This document shows, piece by piece, positions 46,868-55,540 of a DNA stretch of 64,000 nt; within the stretch, counting starts at the first letter, position 1, and each line of letters starts with the position of its first letter. Location of the stretch: positions 160,329 through 224,328 of the forward strand of contig NZ_LMFH01000001.1 of NCBI RefSeq assembly GCF_001427225.1, given 5' to 3'. The stretch is from Lysobacter sp. Root494. GTDB lineage: Bacteria > Pseudomonadota > Gammaproteobacteria > Xanthomonadales > Xanthomonadaceae. The position numbers and the translations under genes are program-made. The notes under the pieces were generated by a model. The model saw only the letters and a list, made by a program, of their open reading frames with translations, was not told the DNA's origin and made no database searches.

Positions 46868-48247
46868 ATGTCGGCCGTCGTGCAATCCATTGCAGGTCAA
46901 CCGCACGATCGCCGGGTCCGGCTGGTCACGGGTGCGCCTGCGCGCCTGCTCGCTTTCGGTGCCCAGGGCGGGATCGAGCTGGGCCGTTTCATGCGCGAAG
47001 TCCGCGCCGTCGCCGGATGCCTTCCCGAGGCCGGCTTCGCGGTGAACCTGTGCGAGGACCGCTACCGCTTCATGGTCGCTCTGTGCGCGGCCGCGCTGCG
47101 CGGGCAGACGACGCTGTTGCCGCCGTCGCGCGCGCCCGCGGTGGTCGATGAAGTGCTCGCGCAGCATCGCGACAGCTATGTGCTCGGCGATGTGCTTGCT
47201 TGTGACGAAGCCGCGGTATCTGCGCAACACCGGCGCTGGCAACTGCCGGCGGCACTGCCGCAGCAGGACGGCGAGCCGCTGGAAATTCCCGACGACCTGC
47301 TGATCGCGATCGGCTACACCTCCGGCAGCACCGGACGGCCCAGGCCGAATCCGAAAACATGGACCTCGTTCCGCGCCAGCACCGCGCAGAACCTCGCCGC
47401 GCTCGACGACCTCCTCGATCATTCCGGCACCACGCCGCTGGTGGCGACCGTGCCGCCGCAGCACATGTACGGCATGGAGATGTCGGTGCTGCTGCCGCTG
47501 CTGGGACCGGTCGCGGTGCATGGCGCGCGCCCGTTCTTCCCGGCCGACATCGCGCGCGCGCTGCATGACGCACACACGCCGCCGCTGCTCGTCACCACGC
47601 CGGTGCACCTGCGCGCGCTGGTCGAATCCGACGCGGTGCTGCCTCCATTGCGCGCGATCGTGTCGGCGACGGCGCCGCTGTCGCGCGAACTTGCTGTCGC
47701 CGCCGAGCAACGCTTCGGTTGCGAAGTGCGCGAGGTGTTCGGTTCGACCGAGACCTGCGTGATCGCGCGCCGCCGCACCGCCTGCGAAGAGGCGTGGACA
47801 CCGTTGCCCGGCGTGCAGCTGGTTTCGCAACCCGACGGCACTGCGGTGCAGGCACGGCACCTCGCCCACCGCGTCGTGCTTGCGGACCTGATGGAAGTGC
47901 ACGCCGATGGCCGCTTCGAATTGCGCGGCCGCAACGCCGACCTGATCGAGATCGCGGGCAAGCGCGCATCGCTGGGTGATCTCACCCGGCGCCTGCTCGC
48001 CGTGCCGGGCGTGCGCGACGGCGTCGTGTTCCAGCTCGACCCGTGCGAGCGCACCGGCGTTGCCCGCATCGCGGCGCTGGCCGTCGCGCCGGGGCAGGAC
48101 GAACGTTCCCTGATGTCGGCATTGCGCGCGCACGTCGATGCGGTGTTCCTTCCGCGGCCGTTGCGACTGGTGTCCATGTTGCCGCGCAACGAAACCGGAA
48201 AACTGCCGCGCGAAGCGCTCGCCGAACTGCTGCGCAACAGCGCCTGA
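46868..48247 (+). CDS. Acyl/aryl-AMP ligase (xanthomonadin/aryl-polyene type)
   Basis: A 459-aa adenylate-forming enzyme. The AMP-binding loop is IGYTSGSTGRPRP at about residue 155, with VPPQHMYGMEMSVLLPL, VFGSTETCVIARRR and the C-terminal hinge RGRNADLIEIAGKRASLGDL. The catalytic lysine is in NETGKLPREAL near the end. It resembles the ATP-dependent 3-hydroxybenzoate:ACP ligase (XanA2) of xanthomonadin synthesis, judged by pattern and by the phosphopantetheinyl transferase next door. The other cluster genes (ACP, ketosynthase, dehydratase) are not in the window, so the pair may be separated from it. Five G residues precede the ATG at 46868. Confidence 0.75.
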   Translation: MSAVVQSIAGQPHDRRVRLVTGAPARLLAFGAQGGIELGRFMREVRAVAGCLPEAGFAVNLCEDRYRFMVALCAAALRGQTTLLPPSRAPAVVDEVLAQHRDSYVLGDVLACDEAAVSAQHRRWQLPAALPQQDGEPLEIPDDLLIAIGYTSGSTGRPRPNPKTWTSFRASTAQNLAALDDLLDHSGTTPLVATVPPQHMYGMEMSVLLPLLGPVAVHGARPFFPADIARALHDAHTPPLLVTTPVHLRALVESDAVLPPLRAIVSATAPLSRELAVAAEQRFGCEVREVFGSTETCVIARRRTACEEAWTPLPGVQLVSQPDGTAVQARHLAHRVVLADLMEVHADGRFELRGRNADLIEIAGKRASLGDLTRRLLAVPGVRDGVVFQLDPCERTGVARIAALAVAPGQDERSLMSALRAHVDAVFLPRPLRLVSMLPRNETGKLPREALAELLRNSA

Positions 48248-48457
48248 TCACGCGCGTTCTACGCGCGTTTCACGGGTTTTTCATTGTTCCGGAACCGCTC
48301 CGGAACGCGGCTGAATTCATGGACGCGGCCATCACGCAAGCGCGCACAGACTCCAGCTGCCCCCCTTTGCGGGAGCGGATTCCGAAAGGATGTTCCAAGC
48401 GGATATCCGAGTCGGATCCACTGTTTTCCCACTCGCAGCTGGAAGGAGAACGCGCAC

Positions 48458-48733
48458 ATGATGGGTTTCATTATTTGGCTGATCGTAGGCGGCATCATCG
48501 GCTGGCTGGCGAGCCTGGTCATGAGGACCGACGCCCAGCAAGGCCTCTTCCTCAACATCGTCGTCGGCATCATCGGTGCCTTCCTGGGCGGTTGGATCGG
48601 CAGCATGCTCGGCATCGGTGGTGCGGATATCAATGACGGTGCCTTCAACCTGACCAGTCTGCTGCTGTCGCTGGTAGGCGCAGTAGTTCTGCTGGCCATC
48701 ATCAATCTGTTCCGACGCGGTCGCGTGCGCTGA
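48458..48733 (+). CDS. GlsB/YeaQ/YmgE-family stress-response membrane protein
   Basis: A 91-aa protein with three glycine-rich hydrophobic helices: MGFIIWLIVGGIIGWLASLV, LNIVVGIIGAFLGGWIGSML and LTSLLLSLVGAVVLLAIINLF, ending in the basic RRGRVR. The motifs IVGGIIGWLAS and NIVVGIIGAFLGG define the transglycosylase-associated (GlsB/YeaQ) family, linked to membrane stress responses. The exact role is not known. AAGGAG lies nine bases before the ATG. A strong terminator follows. Long genes do not flank it, so it is a monocistronic stress-type gene. Confidence 0.9.
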   Translation: MMGFIIWLIVGGIIGWLASLVMRTDAQQGLFLNIVVGIIGAFLGGWIGSMLGIGGADINDGAFNLTSLLLSLVGAVVLLAIINLFRRGRVR

Positions 48734-48754
48734 TCGCACGGTCGCGTGGTGTGC

Positions 48755-48785
48755 AAAGGCCCGGATGTCCGGGCCTTTGTTTTTT
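48755..48785 (+). terminator. Intrinsic terminator after the GlsB-like gene
   Basis: AAAGGCCCGGA / TCCGGGCCTTT stem with a short loop and a TGTTTTTTG tail. Confidence 0.92.
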
Positions 48786-48825
48786 GTGCGGAGAAGGTTT
48801 CTTGTCGGCTACGGATGAACAGTTG

Positions 48826-48990
48826 GAATTCTTCTCCCCGCAAGCGGGAGAAGATGCCCGAAGGGCAGACGCCCGAAGGAAGCACCCCTGGGGGACGAGC
48901 GAAGCGAGTTGCTTTTTGGGCATTGGAAGACAGCGCAAAGCAAGAGCAGCTCGCACCCGCCCTTCGGGCACGCTGTGTGGGGAGAGGGAT
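48826..48990 (+). repeat. Family B repeat region
   Basis: TTCTCCCCGCAAGCGGGAGAAG at 48830, followed by CCCGAAGG units and, near 48980, the end GGGGAGAGGG. No gene is seen in the 275-base gap between the terminator and xthA. Confidence 0.65.
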
Positions 48991-49008
48991 CAGCGCGGGC
49001 TAGAAGGA

Positions 49009-49782
49009 TCAGGCGTCCGCGATCTCCACCCACACCGGCGTATGGTCGCTCGGCCGTTCGCGAATACGCGGCGCGGTGTCGATGCCGGCGGCGACGCAGC
49101 GCGAACGCAACGCTTCGCTCACCAGTACCAGGTCGATGCGCAAGCCCCAGCCCCGCGTGAACGCATTCAGGCGGTAGTCCCACCAGCTGTGGTGCCCGGG
49201 TTCGTCGTTGAACAGGCGGAAGCTGTCGTGCAGGCCGAGGTCGAGCAGCCCGCGCAACGCTTCGCGCTCCGGCGTCGAGCACAGGATCTTCTCGCGCCAG
49301 CGCTTGGGATCGTGCACGTCGCGGTCGTCGGGCGTGATGTTGAAGTCGCCGAGCACGACCATGTTCGGGAACTGCTTCAGCTCCTCGCGCAGCCATTCGC
49401 GCACGGCTTCGAGCCAGCGCAGCTTGTAGGCGAACTTCTCACTGCCGACGGATTCGCCGTTGACGACATACAAATCGACCACCCGGATGTCACCGATCGT
49501 CGCGGCGAGCACGCGCTTCTGCGGATCGTCGAAATTCGGGATTGCCATGACGCACTCGGCCGCGAACGGCGTGCGGCTGAGCAGGGCGACGCCGTTGTAG
49601 GTCTTCTGCCCGCAGAACACGCTGCGATAGCCGAGTTCGGCCAGTGCGGCATCGGGGAATTTCGGGTCCTCGAGCTTGGTTTCCTGCAGTGCGACCACGT
49701 CCGGCTGGAATTCCTGCAGCCACTGCTGCAGGTGCGGCAGGCGGACGTTGAGGGAGTTGACGTTCCAGCTGGCGATTTTCAT
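49009..49782 (-). CDS. xthA: Exodeoxyribonuclease III
   Basis: A 257-aa AP endonuclease and 3'-5' exonuclease in base-excision repair. Catalytic motifs of the DNase I-like fold are KIASWNVNSLNVRL (Asn7), ALQETKLED (Glu34), the Tyr/Asp region YNGVALLS, LGDFNITPDD and the final SDHTPVWVE (Asp-His pair). Length matches E. coli Xth (268). The ATG at 49782 begins MKIASWNVNS; an in-frame start at 49821 adds an unconserved basic stretch. It is divergent from the carbonic anhydrase-like gene by about 60 bases. Confidence 0.95.
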   Translation of the reverse strand: MKIASWNVNSLNVRLPHLQQWLQEFQPDVVALQETKLEDPKFPDAALAELGYRSVFCGQKTYNGVALLSRTPFAAECVMAIPNFDDPQKRVLAATIGDIRVVDLYVVNGESVGSEKFAYKLRWLEAVREWLREELKQFPNMVVLGDFNITPDDRDVHDPKRWREKILCSTPEREALRGLLDLGLHDSFRLFNDEPGHHSWWDYRLNAFTRGWGLRIDLVLVSEALRSRCVAAGIDTAPRIRERPSDHTPVWVEIADA

Positions 49783-49841
49783 GGGCGGAGTGTAGCGCGG
49801 CTGTTTCCGGCCACGGCGCATGCGCGCCGTACAATCGCGGC

Positions 49842-50384
49842 ATGAACATCCGTCCCTATCTCGACAAGACGCCGCTCCTCGGCGAACGCAGCTACGTCGA
49901 TCCCGCCGCGAGCGTGATCGGCGACGTGGTCCTCGGCGACGACGTTTCGATCTGGCCCGGCACCGTCGTGCGCGGCGACGTCAACTTCATCCGCGTGGGC
50001 GCGCGCACGAACATCCAGGACGGCACCGTCGTCCACGTCAGCCACGACGGGCCGCACGCGAAACTCGGCGGCTTCGCCACGGTAATCGGCGACGACGTGA
50101 CCATCGGCCACAAGGCGATCATCCACGCCTGCCGCATCGAGGACGCGGTGCTGATCGGCATGGGCGCGATCGTGCTCGACGGCGCGGTGGTGAGGAAGCA
50201 CGGCTTCGTCGGCGCCGGCGCACTCATTGCGCCCGGGAAAGTCGTGGGCGAAGGCGAGCTGTGGCTCGGCAATCCCGCGAAGAAGGTGCGGATGCTGAGC
50301 GATGCCGAGATCGAGGCGCTGTACTACTCGGCGCAGCATTACGTGCGGCTCAAGAACCAGTATCTCGGCCTGGCCACGGTGTAG
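49842..50384 (+). CDS. Gamma-class carbonic anhydrase-family protein
   Basis: A 180-aa left-handed beta-helix made of hexapeptide repeats (VIGDVVLGDDVSIWPGTVVRGD, FATVIGDDVTIGH). Three potential zinc ligands lie at the expected places: HVSHDGPH and IGHKAIIHAC. The N-terminus MNIRPYLDKTPLLGERSYVDPAA is typical of YrdA/PaaY proteins. Some members hydrate CO2, others are only structural homologues, so enzymatic activity is likely but unproven. It stands alone ahead of the RDD-MoxR gene group, 84 bases from the next gene. Confidence 0.9.
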   Translation: MNIRPYLDKTPLLGERSYVDPAASVIGDVVLGDDVSIWPGTVVRGDVNFIRVGARTNIQDGTVVHVSHDGPHAKLGGFATVIGDDVTIGHKAIIHACRIEDAVLIGMGAIVLDGAVVRKHGFVGAGALIAPGKVVGEGELWLGNPAKKVRMLSDAEIEALYYSAQHYVRLKNQYLGLATV

Positions 50385-50467
50385 GCGGCTCACGGATTCC
50401 GTGGTTGTCGCTGTCGCTGCGGCGCCTTACAGTCGACCGGGAAGGGGAGCCGGGGAAGCTCGTTCGC

Positions 50468-50974
50468 ATGGAAGAAATGCAGAATCCATATGCCGCGCCG
50501 GGCGCGCCGCTTCCGTCTGTTCCACCGCCGCTTCCCGCCACGGGCCAGGCCGACCTGGCTGGCCGGGGAGAACGCCTGCTGGCCAGGATCATCGACCAGC
50601 TGTTGTACGCAGCCTGCTTCCTGCCGTTCCTCGCCCTGATCCTGCTGCGAGATGGCTCGCGTCATGGAGGATTCGTGAGCCTGGCGCTGTTGATGGTGCT
50701 GGCTGCCTTGCTCGGCCTGTTTGTCTACAACCTGAGCCTGCTGAGCGAAAGCGGCCAGACAGTCGGCAAGCGCTGGCTGGGTATCCGTATCGTCCGCACG
50801 GATGGAAGCGATGCCGACCTGGGCCGCGTCTTCGGCCTGCGCATGTGCGTGCCGTGGCTGATCGGTTTTTTTCTTGGCCCGCTCTTCGTATTGCCGGACG
50901 TGCTCTTCATTTTCGGCAACGAACGCCGCTGCCTGCACGACATGATGGCCGACACCATCGTGGTCGACGCCTGA
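50468..50974 (+). CDS. RDD-family membrane protein
   Basis: A 168-aa protein with three or four hydrophobic helices (LLYAACFLPFLALILL; FVSLALLMVLAALLGLFVYNLSLL; WLIGFFLGPLFVLPDVLFIFG). The RDD motifs are ERLLARIIDQ near residue 37 and GKRWLGIRIVRTDG; CLHDMMADTIVV at the C-terminus is conserved. The N-terminus is Pro-rich and cytoplasmic. The function of the family is unclear (some are transport-related). The ATG at 50468 was chosen; an ATG at 50477 is an alternative. The second RDD gene follows 13 bases later. Confidence 0.85.
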   Translation: MEEMQNPYAAPGAPLPSVPPPLPATGQADLAGRGERLLARIIDQLLYAACFLPFLALILLRDGSRHGGFVSLALLMVLAALLGLFVYNLSLLSESGQTVGKRWLGIRIVRTDGSDADLGRVFGLRMCVPWLIGFFLGPLFVLPDVLFIFGNERRCLHDMMADTIVVDA

Positions 50975-50987
50975 CCGTGGAGCGCCA

Positions 50988-51725
50988 TTGAGCAGCACGA
51001 CAGTGAACAACGGCGGCGCCCATAGTTCAACGCGCGCTTCGATGCTCGACACCTACCGCGAAGTGGTCACGCCCGAAGGCGTGGCCCTGCACCTGCCCGC
51101 CGCGGGACCGGTGCCGCGCGCGCTGGCGTGGGCAATCGACCTGTCGATCCGCATGGTCGTGCTGATGGTCGCGAGCATGGTGCTGGCAATGCTCGGCACC
51201 GCGGGCTTCGGGCCGTACGCGATACTGATGTTCGTGGTGTTCTGGTTCTACCCGGTGCTGTTCGAGGTGCTCGATCACGGCCGCACGCCCGGCAAGCGCG
51301 CGCTCGGGCTGCGCGTGATTGCCACCAATGGCGCGCCGGTCGGCTGGCTCGCCGCCTTCACCCGCAATTTGATGCGCACGATCGACATGCTGCCGTTCGG
51401 CTATGCCACCGGCCTGCTCGCCAGCCTCGCCGATCCGTGGGGGCGCCGGTTGGGTGACATGGTCGCGGGCACGCTGGTGGTGCACGACGCACGTCCGCAC
51501 GAGCCGCAGGCCGCGCCGGTGAGCGCCGCGCTCGCGCCCGCCGTGGTTTTGTTGCCGCACGAACAGGCCGCGCTCGTCGCGTTCGGCGAACGTGGCCCGC
51601 AGCTCACGCAGGAACGCCAAGCCGAACTCGCGGACCTCGCCGAGCCGCTGGTGCAGGCGCGCGGCTCGCTCGCCGTGGCGCGGCTGTACGGCATCGCCAA
51701 CTGGCTGCTCGGACGGCGGAGCTGA
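50988..51725 (+). CDS. RDD-family membrane protein
   Basis: A 245-aa protein. RDD motifs are ALAWAIDLSIRM and PGKRALGLRVIATNG, with GRRLGDMVAGTLVVHD at the end of the membrane domain. Helices are IRMVVLMVASMVLAML and ILMFVVFWFYPVLF. A charged C-terminal helical region of about 75 residues follows. The start is a TTG at 50988 with GGAG five bases upstream; the ATG at 51042 (MLDTYREVV) is the alternative. It opens the group SpoIIM-DUF4129-DUF4350-MoxR-DUF58 with a one-base gap to the next gene. The first RDD gene could belong to the same transcript. Confidence 0.83.
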   Translation: MSSTTVNNGGAHSSTRASMLDTYREVVTPEGVALHLPAAGPVPRALAWAIDLSIRMVVLMVASMVLAMLGTAGFGPYAILMFVVFWFYPVLFEVLDHGRTPGKRALGLRVIATNGAPVGWLAAFTRNLMRTIDMLPFGYATGLLASLADPWGRRLGDMVAGTLVVHDARPHEPQAAPVSAALAPAVVLLPHEQAALVAFGERGPQLTQERQAELADLAEPLVQARGSLAVARLYGIANWLLGRRS

Positions 51726-51726
51726 G

Positions 51727-52737
51727 ATGCGCCAGGAGACCTTCGTCCACCGCCACCAGGCCGAATGGACCGCCTTCGAGCAATGGCTGGATGCGCGTGG
51801 CGGCAACGCGCGCAAGGCACGCGCGCAGCGGCGCGATTGGCACGGGCTGCGTGACCACGAGATGCCCGAACGCTACCGCCGTCTGTGCCAGCAGCTCGCA
51901 CTGGCGCGCCGGCGCGGCTACAGCGCGGTGGTCACCGATCGCCTGCAGCAGCTGATGCAGCGTGGGCATGGCGTGCTGTATCGCACGCCATCGCCGCGCT
52001 GGCGGCGCGCGGTGGAATTCCTGCTCGGCGGATTCCCGCGCCTCGTGCGGGAAGAAAAGGGCGTGATGCTCGCGGCCATGGCGCTGTTCGTCGTGCCGCT
52101 GGTGGTGATGTACACCGCGATCCAGATCCAGCCCGATCTCTCCAGCGCGCTCTACGACCCGGTGCAGCTCGCGGGTATGGAAGACATGTACGACCCGAAC
52201 GATCCGCGCCGCGCACTCGGCCGCGATGACGGCACCGACGTCGCCATGTTCGGCTACTACATCTGGAACAACATCAGCATCGGCTTCCGCGTGTTCGCCA
52301 GCGGCCTGCTGGTCTGCCTCGGGCCGATCCTGTCGCTGGTCACCGAAGGCGTGCGTGCAGGCGCCATCGCGAGCCATCTGCAGGCGGTCGGGCACGGCGA
52401 TCCGTTCTGGCGCTTCGTCTGCGGGCACGCTTCCTTCGAACTCACCGCGATAGTGATTGCCGGCGGCGCGGGACTGCGGCTCGGCCTCAACCTGATCGCG
52501 CCCGGGCAACGCCGCCGCATCGACGCGCTGGTCGAAGCCGGGCGCCGCGGCGCACTGCTGAGCGTGGGCGTGCTGGTGATGCTGCTGGTCGCGGCGTTCA
52601 TCGAGGCGTTCTGGTCCTCGATCGGCTGGATGCCGGCATCGGTGAAGTATTCGGTGGCCGCGGTGCTGTGGACGGGCGTGTTCACGTGGCTGCTCGCGGG
52701 CGGGCGCAACCGGCTTCACGCCGCGGACGTGGCATGA
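51727..52737 (+). CDS. SpoIIM-family (stage II sporulation protein M-like) membrane protein
   Basis: A 336-aa membrane protein. The SpoIIM-type core is visible in MFGYYIWNNISIGFRVFASGLLVCLGPILSLVTEGVRAGAI and the HASFELTAIVIAGGAGLRLGLNLIAPG region. The N-terminal 100 residues are cytoplasmic and basic (RYRRLCQQLALARRRGYSA). There are about five helices. In non-sporulating bacteria this family is always found with MoxR and DUF58 genes, but its role is not established. Its stop overlaps the following ATG by four bases (ATGA). Confidence 0.87.
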   Translation: MRQETFVHRHQAEWTAFEQWLDARGGNARKARAQRRDWHGLRDHEMPERYRRLCQQLALARRRGYSAVVTDRLQQLMQRGHGVLYRTPSPRWRRAVEFLLGGFPRLVREEKGVMLAAMALFVVPLVVMYTAIQIQPDLSSALYDPVQLAGMEDMYDPNDPRRALGRDDGTDVAMFGYYIWNNISIGFRVFASGLLVCLGPILSLVTEGVRAGAIASHLQAVGHGDPFWRFVCGHASFELTAIVIAGGAGLRLGLNLIAPGQRRRIDALVEAGRRGALLSVGVLVMLLVAAFIEAFWSSIGWMPASVKYSVAAVLWTGVFTWLLAGGRNRLHAADVA

Positions 52738-54305
52738 AGATCGAAGACCTCACCGTCGCCCTGCGTCCGCGCACCGCGTGGGAAGCGGTCGAGCTCGGCA
52801 CCACGCTCGTGCGGCGCCACGCAGGCGCGGTATGGAAACCGTGGCTGCTGTTGTCGCTGCCTGCGTTCGTGCTGCTGAACGTGCTGTGCAGCCTGATCGG
52901 CGAAATCTGGCTGGCCGGCCTGGTGATGTGGTGGCTGAAGCCGGTGTTCGATCGCATTCCGCTGTACGTACTGTCGCGCGCCGTGTTCGGCCACGTGCCA
53001 TCGACGCGCGAAACCATGCGTGCGCAGCGCGGTTTCGGTACGCGCTGGATGTTCGCGTATCTCATCTGGCGCCGATTGAGTCCGGTGCGATCCCTCTACC
53101 TGCCGGTGGATCTGCTGGAGGGCAGCGCGGGGGAGGAAGCGCGTGCACGTCGGCGTGCGCTCGGCTCGCCGGTGTATGGCGTCGGCTCGGTAGTGCTGCT
53201 GGTGTTCGCGCACTTCGAGATGGCGCTGGTGCTCGGCGCGATATCCGCGGTGATGCTGTTCGTACCGGCCGATGTGATCCAGGAAACCGCGGCGCGGATG
53301 TGGAACGTGTTCGAGTCGCAGCAGCCGTGGGTGCAGGTCGCGACGAACGCGTTGATGTGGATGGCGACGAGCGTGCTGGAACCGTTCTACGTCGGCGCCG
53401 GCTTCGGCCTGTACCTCAACCGCCGCACCGAGATCGAAGCCTGGGACATCGAAATGGTGTTGCGCCGCCTGCGCAAGCGCCTTACCCAGGTAAGCGCGCC
53501 GCTGGTGCTGCTGTGCGCGCTGTGGTCTGGCGCAATGCACCCCGCCCGCGCGCAGGACGAGCCGTTCGTTCCCGATGCATCCGCGCCTTCCACCGAACAG
53601 CCGCGCTTGCAGGACAGGCGCCCGCAGTCGACCTTGCAGGAAGTCTTCGATGAACGCGTCGTCGAGGACGATGGCTGGCAGCAGGCGGTGAAGCGCGCCT
53701 ACGAAGATCCCACCGTAAGCCCGAAGCGCACGGTGACGCAGTGGGTGCCGAAGGAGCAGAAGCCCGACGAGCCGCCGCGCCCGTTCGAGGGATTCGGAAA
53801 ACTCGGCCAATGGCTCGCATCTATCGGCGAGTACGGGCTGTGGGTCGTGGCGGGTGCGGTGCTGCTCGCGCTGCTGGTGACCGCGCCGAAGTGGCTGGGC
53901 TGGGTCCGCGACATGCCGGGCCGGCGCGAACGCACCAGCGATGAAGTGATTCGCGAAGTGATCGCGGAGGAATCGCCGCTTCCCGACGATGTCCCCGCCA
54001 CCGCGCGGCGCCTGTGGCAGTCCGGGCGTGGCCGCGATGCGCTGGCGCTGCTCTATCGCGCAAGCGTCGAAGCGATGACGCAGCGCGCGCATGTGGTGCT
54101 GGTGCCCGGTGCAACCGAGGCGCATACGCTACGTGCCTCGCGCCAGCTGCCGAACGCGGATGAGCGCGAAGCCTTCGCGCGCATCGTGCGGGTGTGGCAG
54201 ATCGCCGCGTACGCGCACGGGCTGCCCGACGACGATGAATTCGACGCCTTGCTCACGCAGTTGTCGCAGCGCTTCTTCTGGTCGCGAACCGGGGTGCCGG
54301 CATGA
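52734..54305 (+). CDS. Membrane protein with C-terminal DUF4129 domain
   Basis: A 523-aa protein. The N-terminal 250 residues hold several hydrophobic helices (WLLLSLPAFVLLNVLCSL; VLLVFAHFEMALVLGAISAVMLFV). A helix around LVLLCALWSGAMHPARA marks entry to a periplasmic segment with low complexity (VPDASAPSTEQPRLQDRRPQ). Another helix (GLWVVAGAVLLALLVTAP) leads to a cytoplasmic DUF4129-type tail: DVPATARRLWQSGRGRDALALLYRASVEAM, followed by ADEREAFARIVRVWQ. It is joined to both neighbours by ATGA overlaps. Function is known only by association with MoxR-DUF58 systems. Confidence 0.83.
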   Translation: MKIEDLTVALRPRTAWEAVELGTTLVRRHAGAVWKPWLLLSLPAFVLLNVLCSLIGEIWLAGLVMWWLKPVFDRIPLYVLSRAVFGHVPSTRETMRAQRGFGTRWMFAYLIWRRLSPVRSLYLPVDLLEGSAGEEARARRRALGSPVYGVGSVVLLVFAHFEMALVLGAISAVMLFVPADVIQETAARMWNVFESQQPWVQVATNALMWMATSVLEPFYVGAGFGLYLNRRTEIEAWDIEMVLRRLRKRLTQVSAPLVLLCALWSGAMHPARAQDEPFVPDASAPSTEQPRLQDRRPQSTLQEVFDERVVEDDGWQQAVKRAYEDPTVSPKRTVTQWVPKEQKPDEPPRPFEGFGKLGQWLASIGEYGLWVVAGAVLLALLVTAPKWLGWVRDMPGRRERTSDEVIREVIAEESPLPDDVPATARRLWQSGRGRDALALLYRASVEAMTQRAHVVLVPGATEAHTLRASRQLPNADEREAFARIVRVWQIAAYAHGLPDDDEFDALLTQLSQRFFWSRTGVPA

Positions 54306-55540
54306 GCGCGCAACCGATGCCGCGTCCGCAGGTGCTGCGCACGGTGGTGCTCGTGCTGCTCGGCATCGTCGTGCTTGCCGGGCTCACCGCGTGGTGGCTG
54401 CATACGCACGAGCGCGTCGAACGCAGCATTCCGATGCCGCGCACCGGCGAAGCGCGGCGCAATCCGCTGTACGCGCTGCAGGTCGCGCTGCAGAAGGACG
54501 GCATCAAGGTGAACTCGCGCCGGCGCCTGCAATTGCTGCCGGAAGGCGGCACGGAAACCACCGTTCCGCTGAAACCGCGCGACACCGTGGTGATCTACAA
54601 CGATCCGCGCACGCTGAGCCGCGCCGAAATCGACGAGTTGCTGCGCTGGGTCAGCCATGGCGGCCACCTGATCGTGCGCACGCCGCCAATGGGCCTGCTG
54701 GCCACCAATTCGCCGGTGCCGTTGTTCGCCGACCTGCAGCTGATGCCGCTGGGGCGCGATGCCAACGAATGCGCGGAAGTGAAGGGCATCCGTGCGCAAC
54801 CGGCCGATCCGGCCGCGGCGCGGGCGGGGGCGCTCGTTGGCGATGAGGATGCTGGTTCCGCGGGCCATGATTTCCTGTTCTGCGGCGACCGTCGCTTCAC
54901 CCTGGTCGGCGCCAATCCCGTGCATAGCTGGGGCGATCTGAAGAACGGCTACGTCTTCGCGCGCCTGCTGCGCGGCAGCGGCAGCGTCGACGTGCTCGCC
55001 GATCTGGGCTTCCTCGGCAGCGACGGACTCGAGCAGCCGGCCAGTTTCGAGCTCGCCCGCCAGCTGCTGCAGCCGAACTACCGCGAAGGCACCGTGCACC
55101 TGGTCTACGCCGCGCAGATGCCGTCGCTATGGGCGACGCTGATCCGGCACAGCTGGATGGCGTGGGGGCCGCTGATGCTCGCACTGGTGTTCTGGCTGTG
55201 GCGACGCATGCAGCGCTTCGGCCCGCAGTTCGCCGCGCCGGCGCTCGAGCGGCGATCGCTACTCGAACACATCACCGCCAGCGGCGAACTCGCCTATCGC
55301 TACGGCTACGCGCACTTGCTCTATGACGCCGCGCGCAACGCCTTCCTGGCGCGCCTGCGCCGCCGCGACCCGCAGGCCGCCGCATTGCAGGGCGAGCCGC
55401 AGCTGATGCTGCTATCGCAACGTTTTCCCGACGTGCCGGCAAGCGAAATCCGCGACGCGCTGCTGCCACCCTTCGCGAACGACCACACCGCCTTCCGCAC
55501 CCGCATCGCCACGCTGATCCGACTGAGAAACCGACTATGA
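54302..55540 (+). CDS. DUF4350-type membrane protein
   Basis: A 412-aa protein. One helix near the start (TVVLVLLGIVVLAGLTAWWL) and another at about 275 (WMAWGPLMLALVFWLWRRMQRFGP) bracket a periplasmic domain, in which RNPLYALQVALQKDGIKVN and DTVVIYNDPRTLSRAEIDELLRWVSHGGHLIV are the DUF4350 core. The C-terminal tail (LLEHITASGELAYRYGYAHLL) is cytoplasmic. It is part of the conserved MoxR cluster and overlaps both flanking genes by four bases. No enzymatic motif is visible. Confidence 0.85.
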   Translation: MSAQPMPRPQVLRTVVLVLLGIVVLAGLTAWWLHTHERVERSIPMPRTGEARRNPLYALQVALQKDGIKVNSRRRLQLLPEGGTETTVPLKPRDTVVIYNDPRTLSRAEIDELLRWVSHGGHLIVRTPPMGLLATNSPVPLFADLQLMPLGRDANECAEVKGIRAQPADPAAARAGALVGDEDAGSAGHDFLFCGDRRFTLVGANPVHSWGDLKNGYVFARLLRGSGSVDVLADLGFLGSDGLEQPASFELARQLLQPNYREGTVHLVYAAQMPSLWATLIRHSWMAWGPLMLALVFWLWRRMQRFGPQFAAPALERRSLLEHITASGELAYRYGYAHLLYDAARNAFLARLRRRDPQAAALQGEPQLMLLSQRFPDVPASEIRDALLPPFANDHTAFRTRIATLIRLRNRL

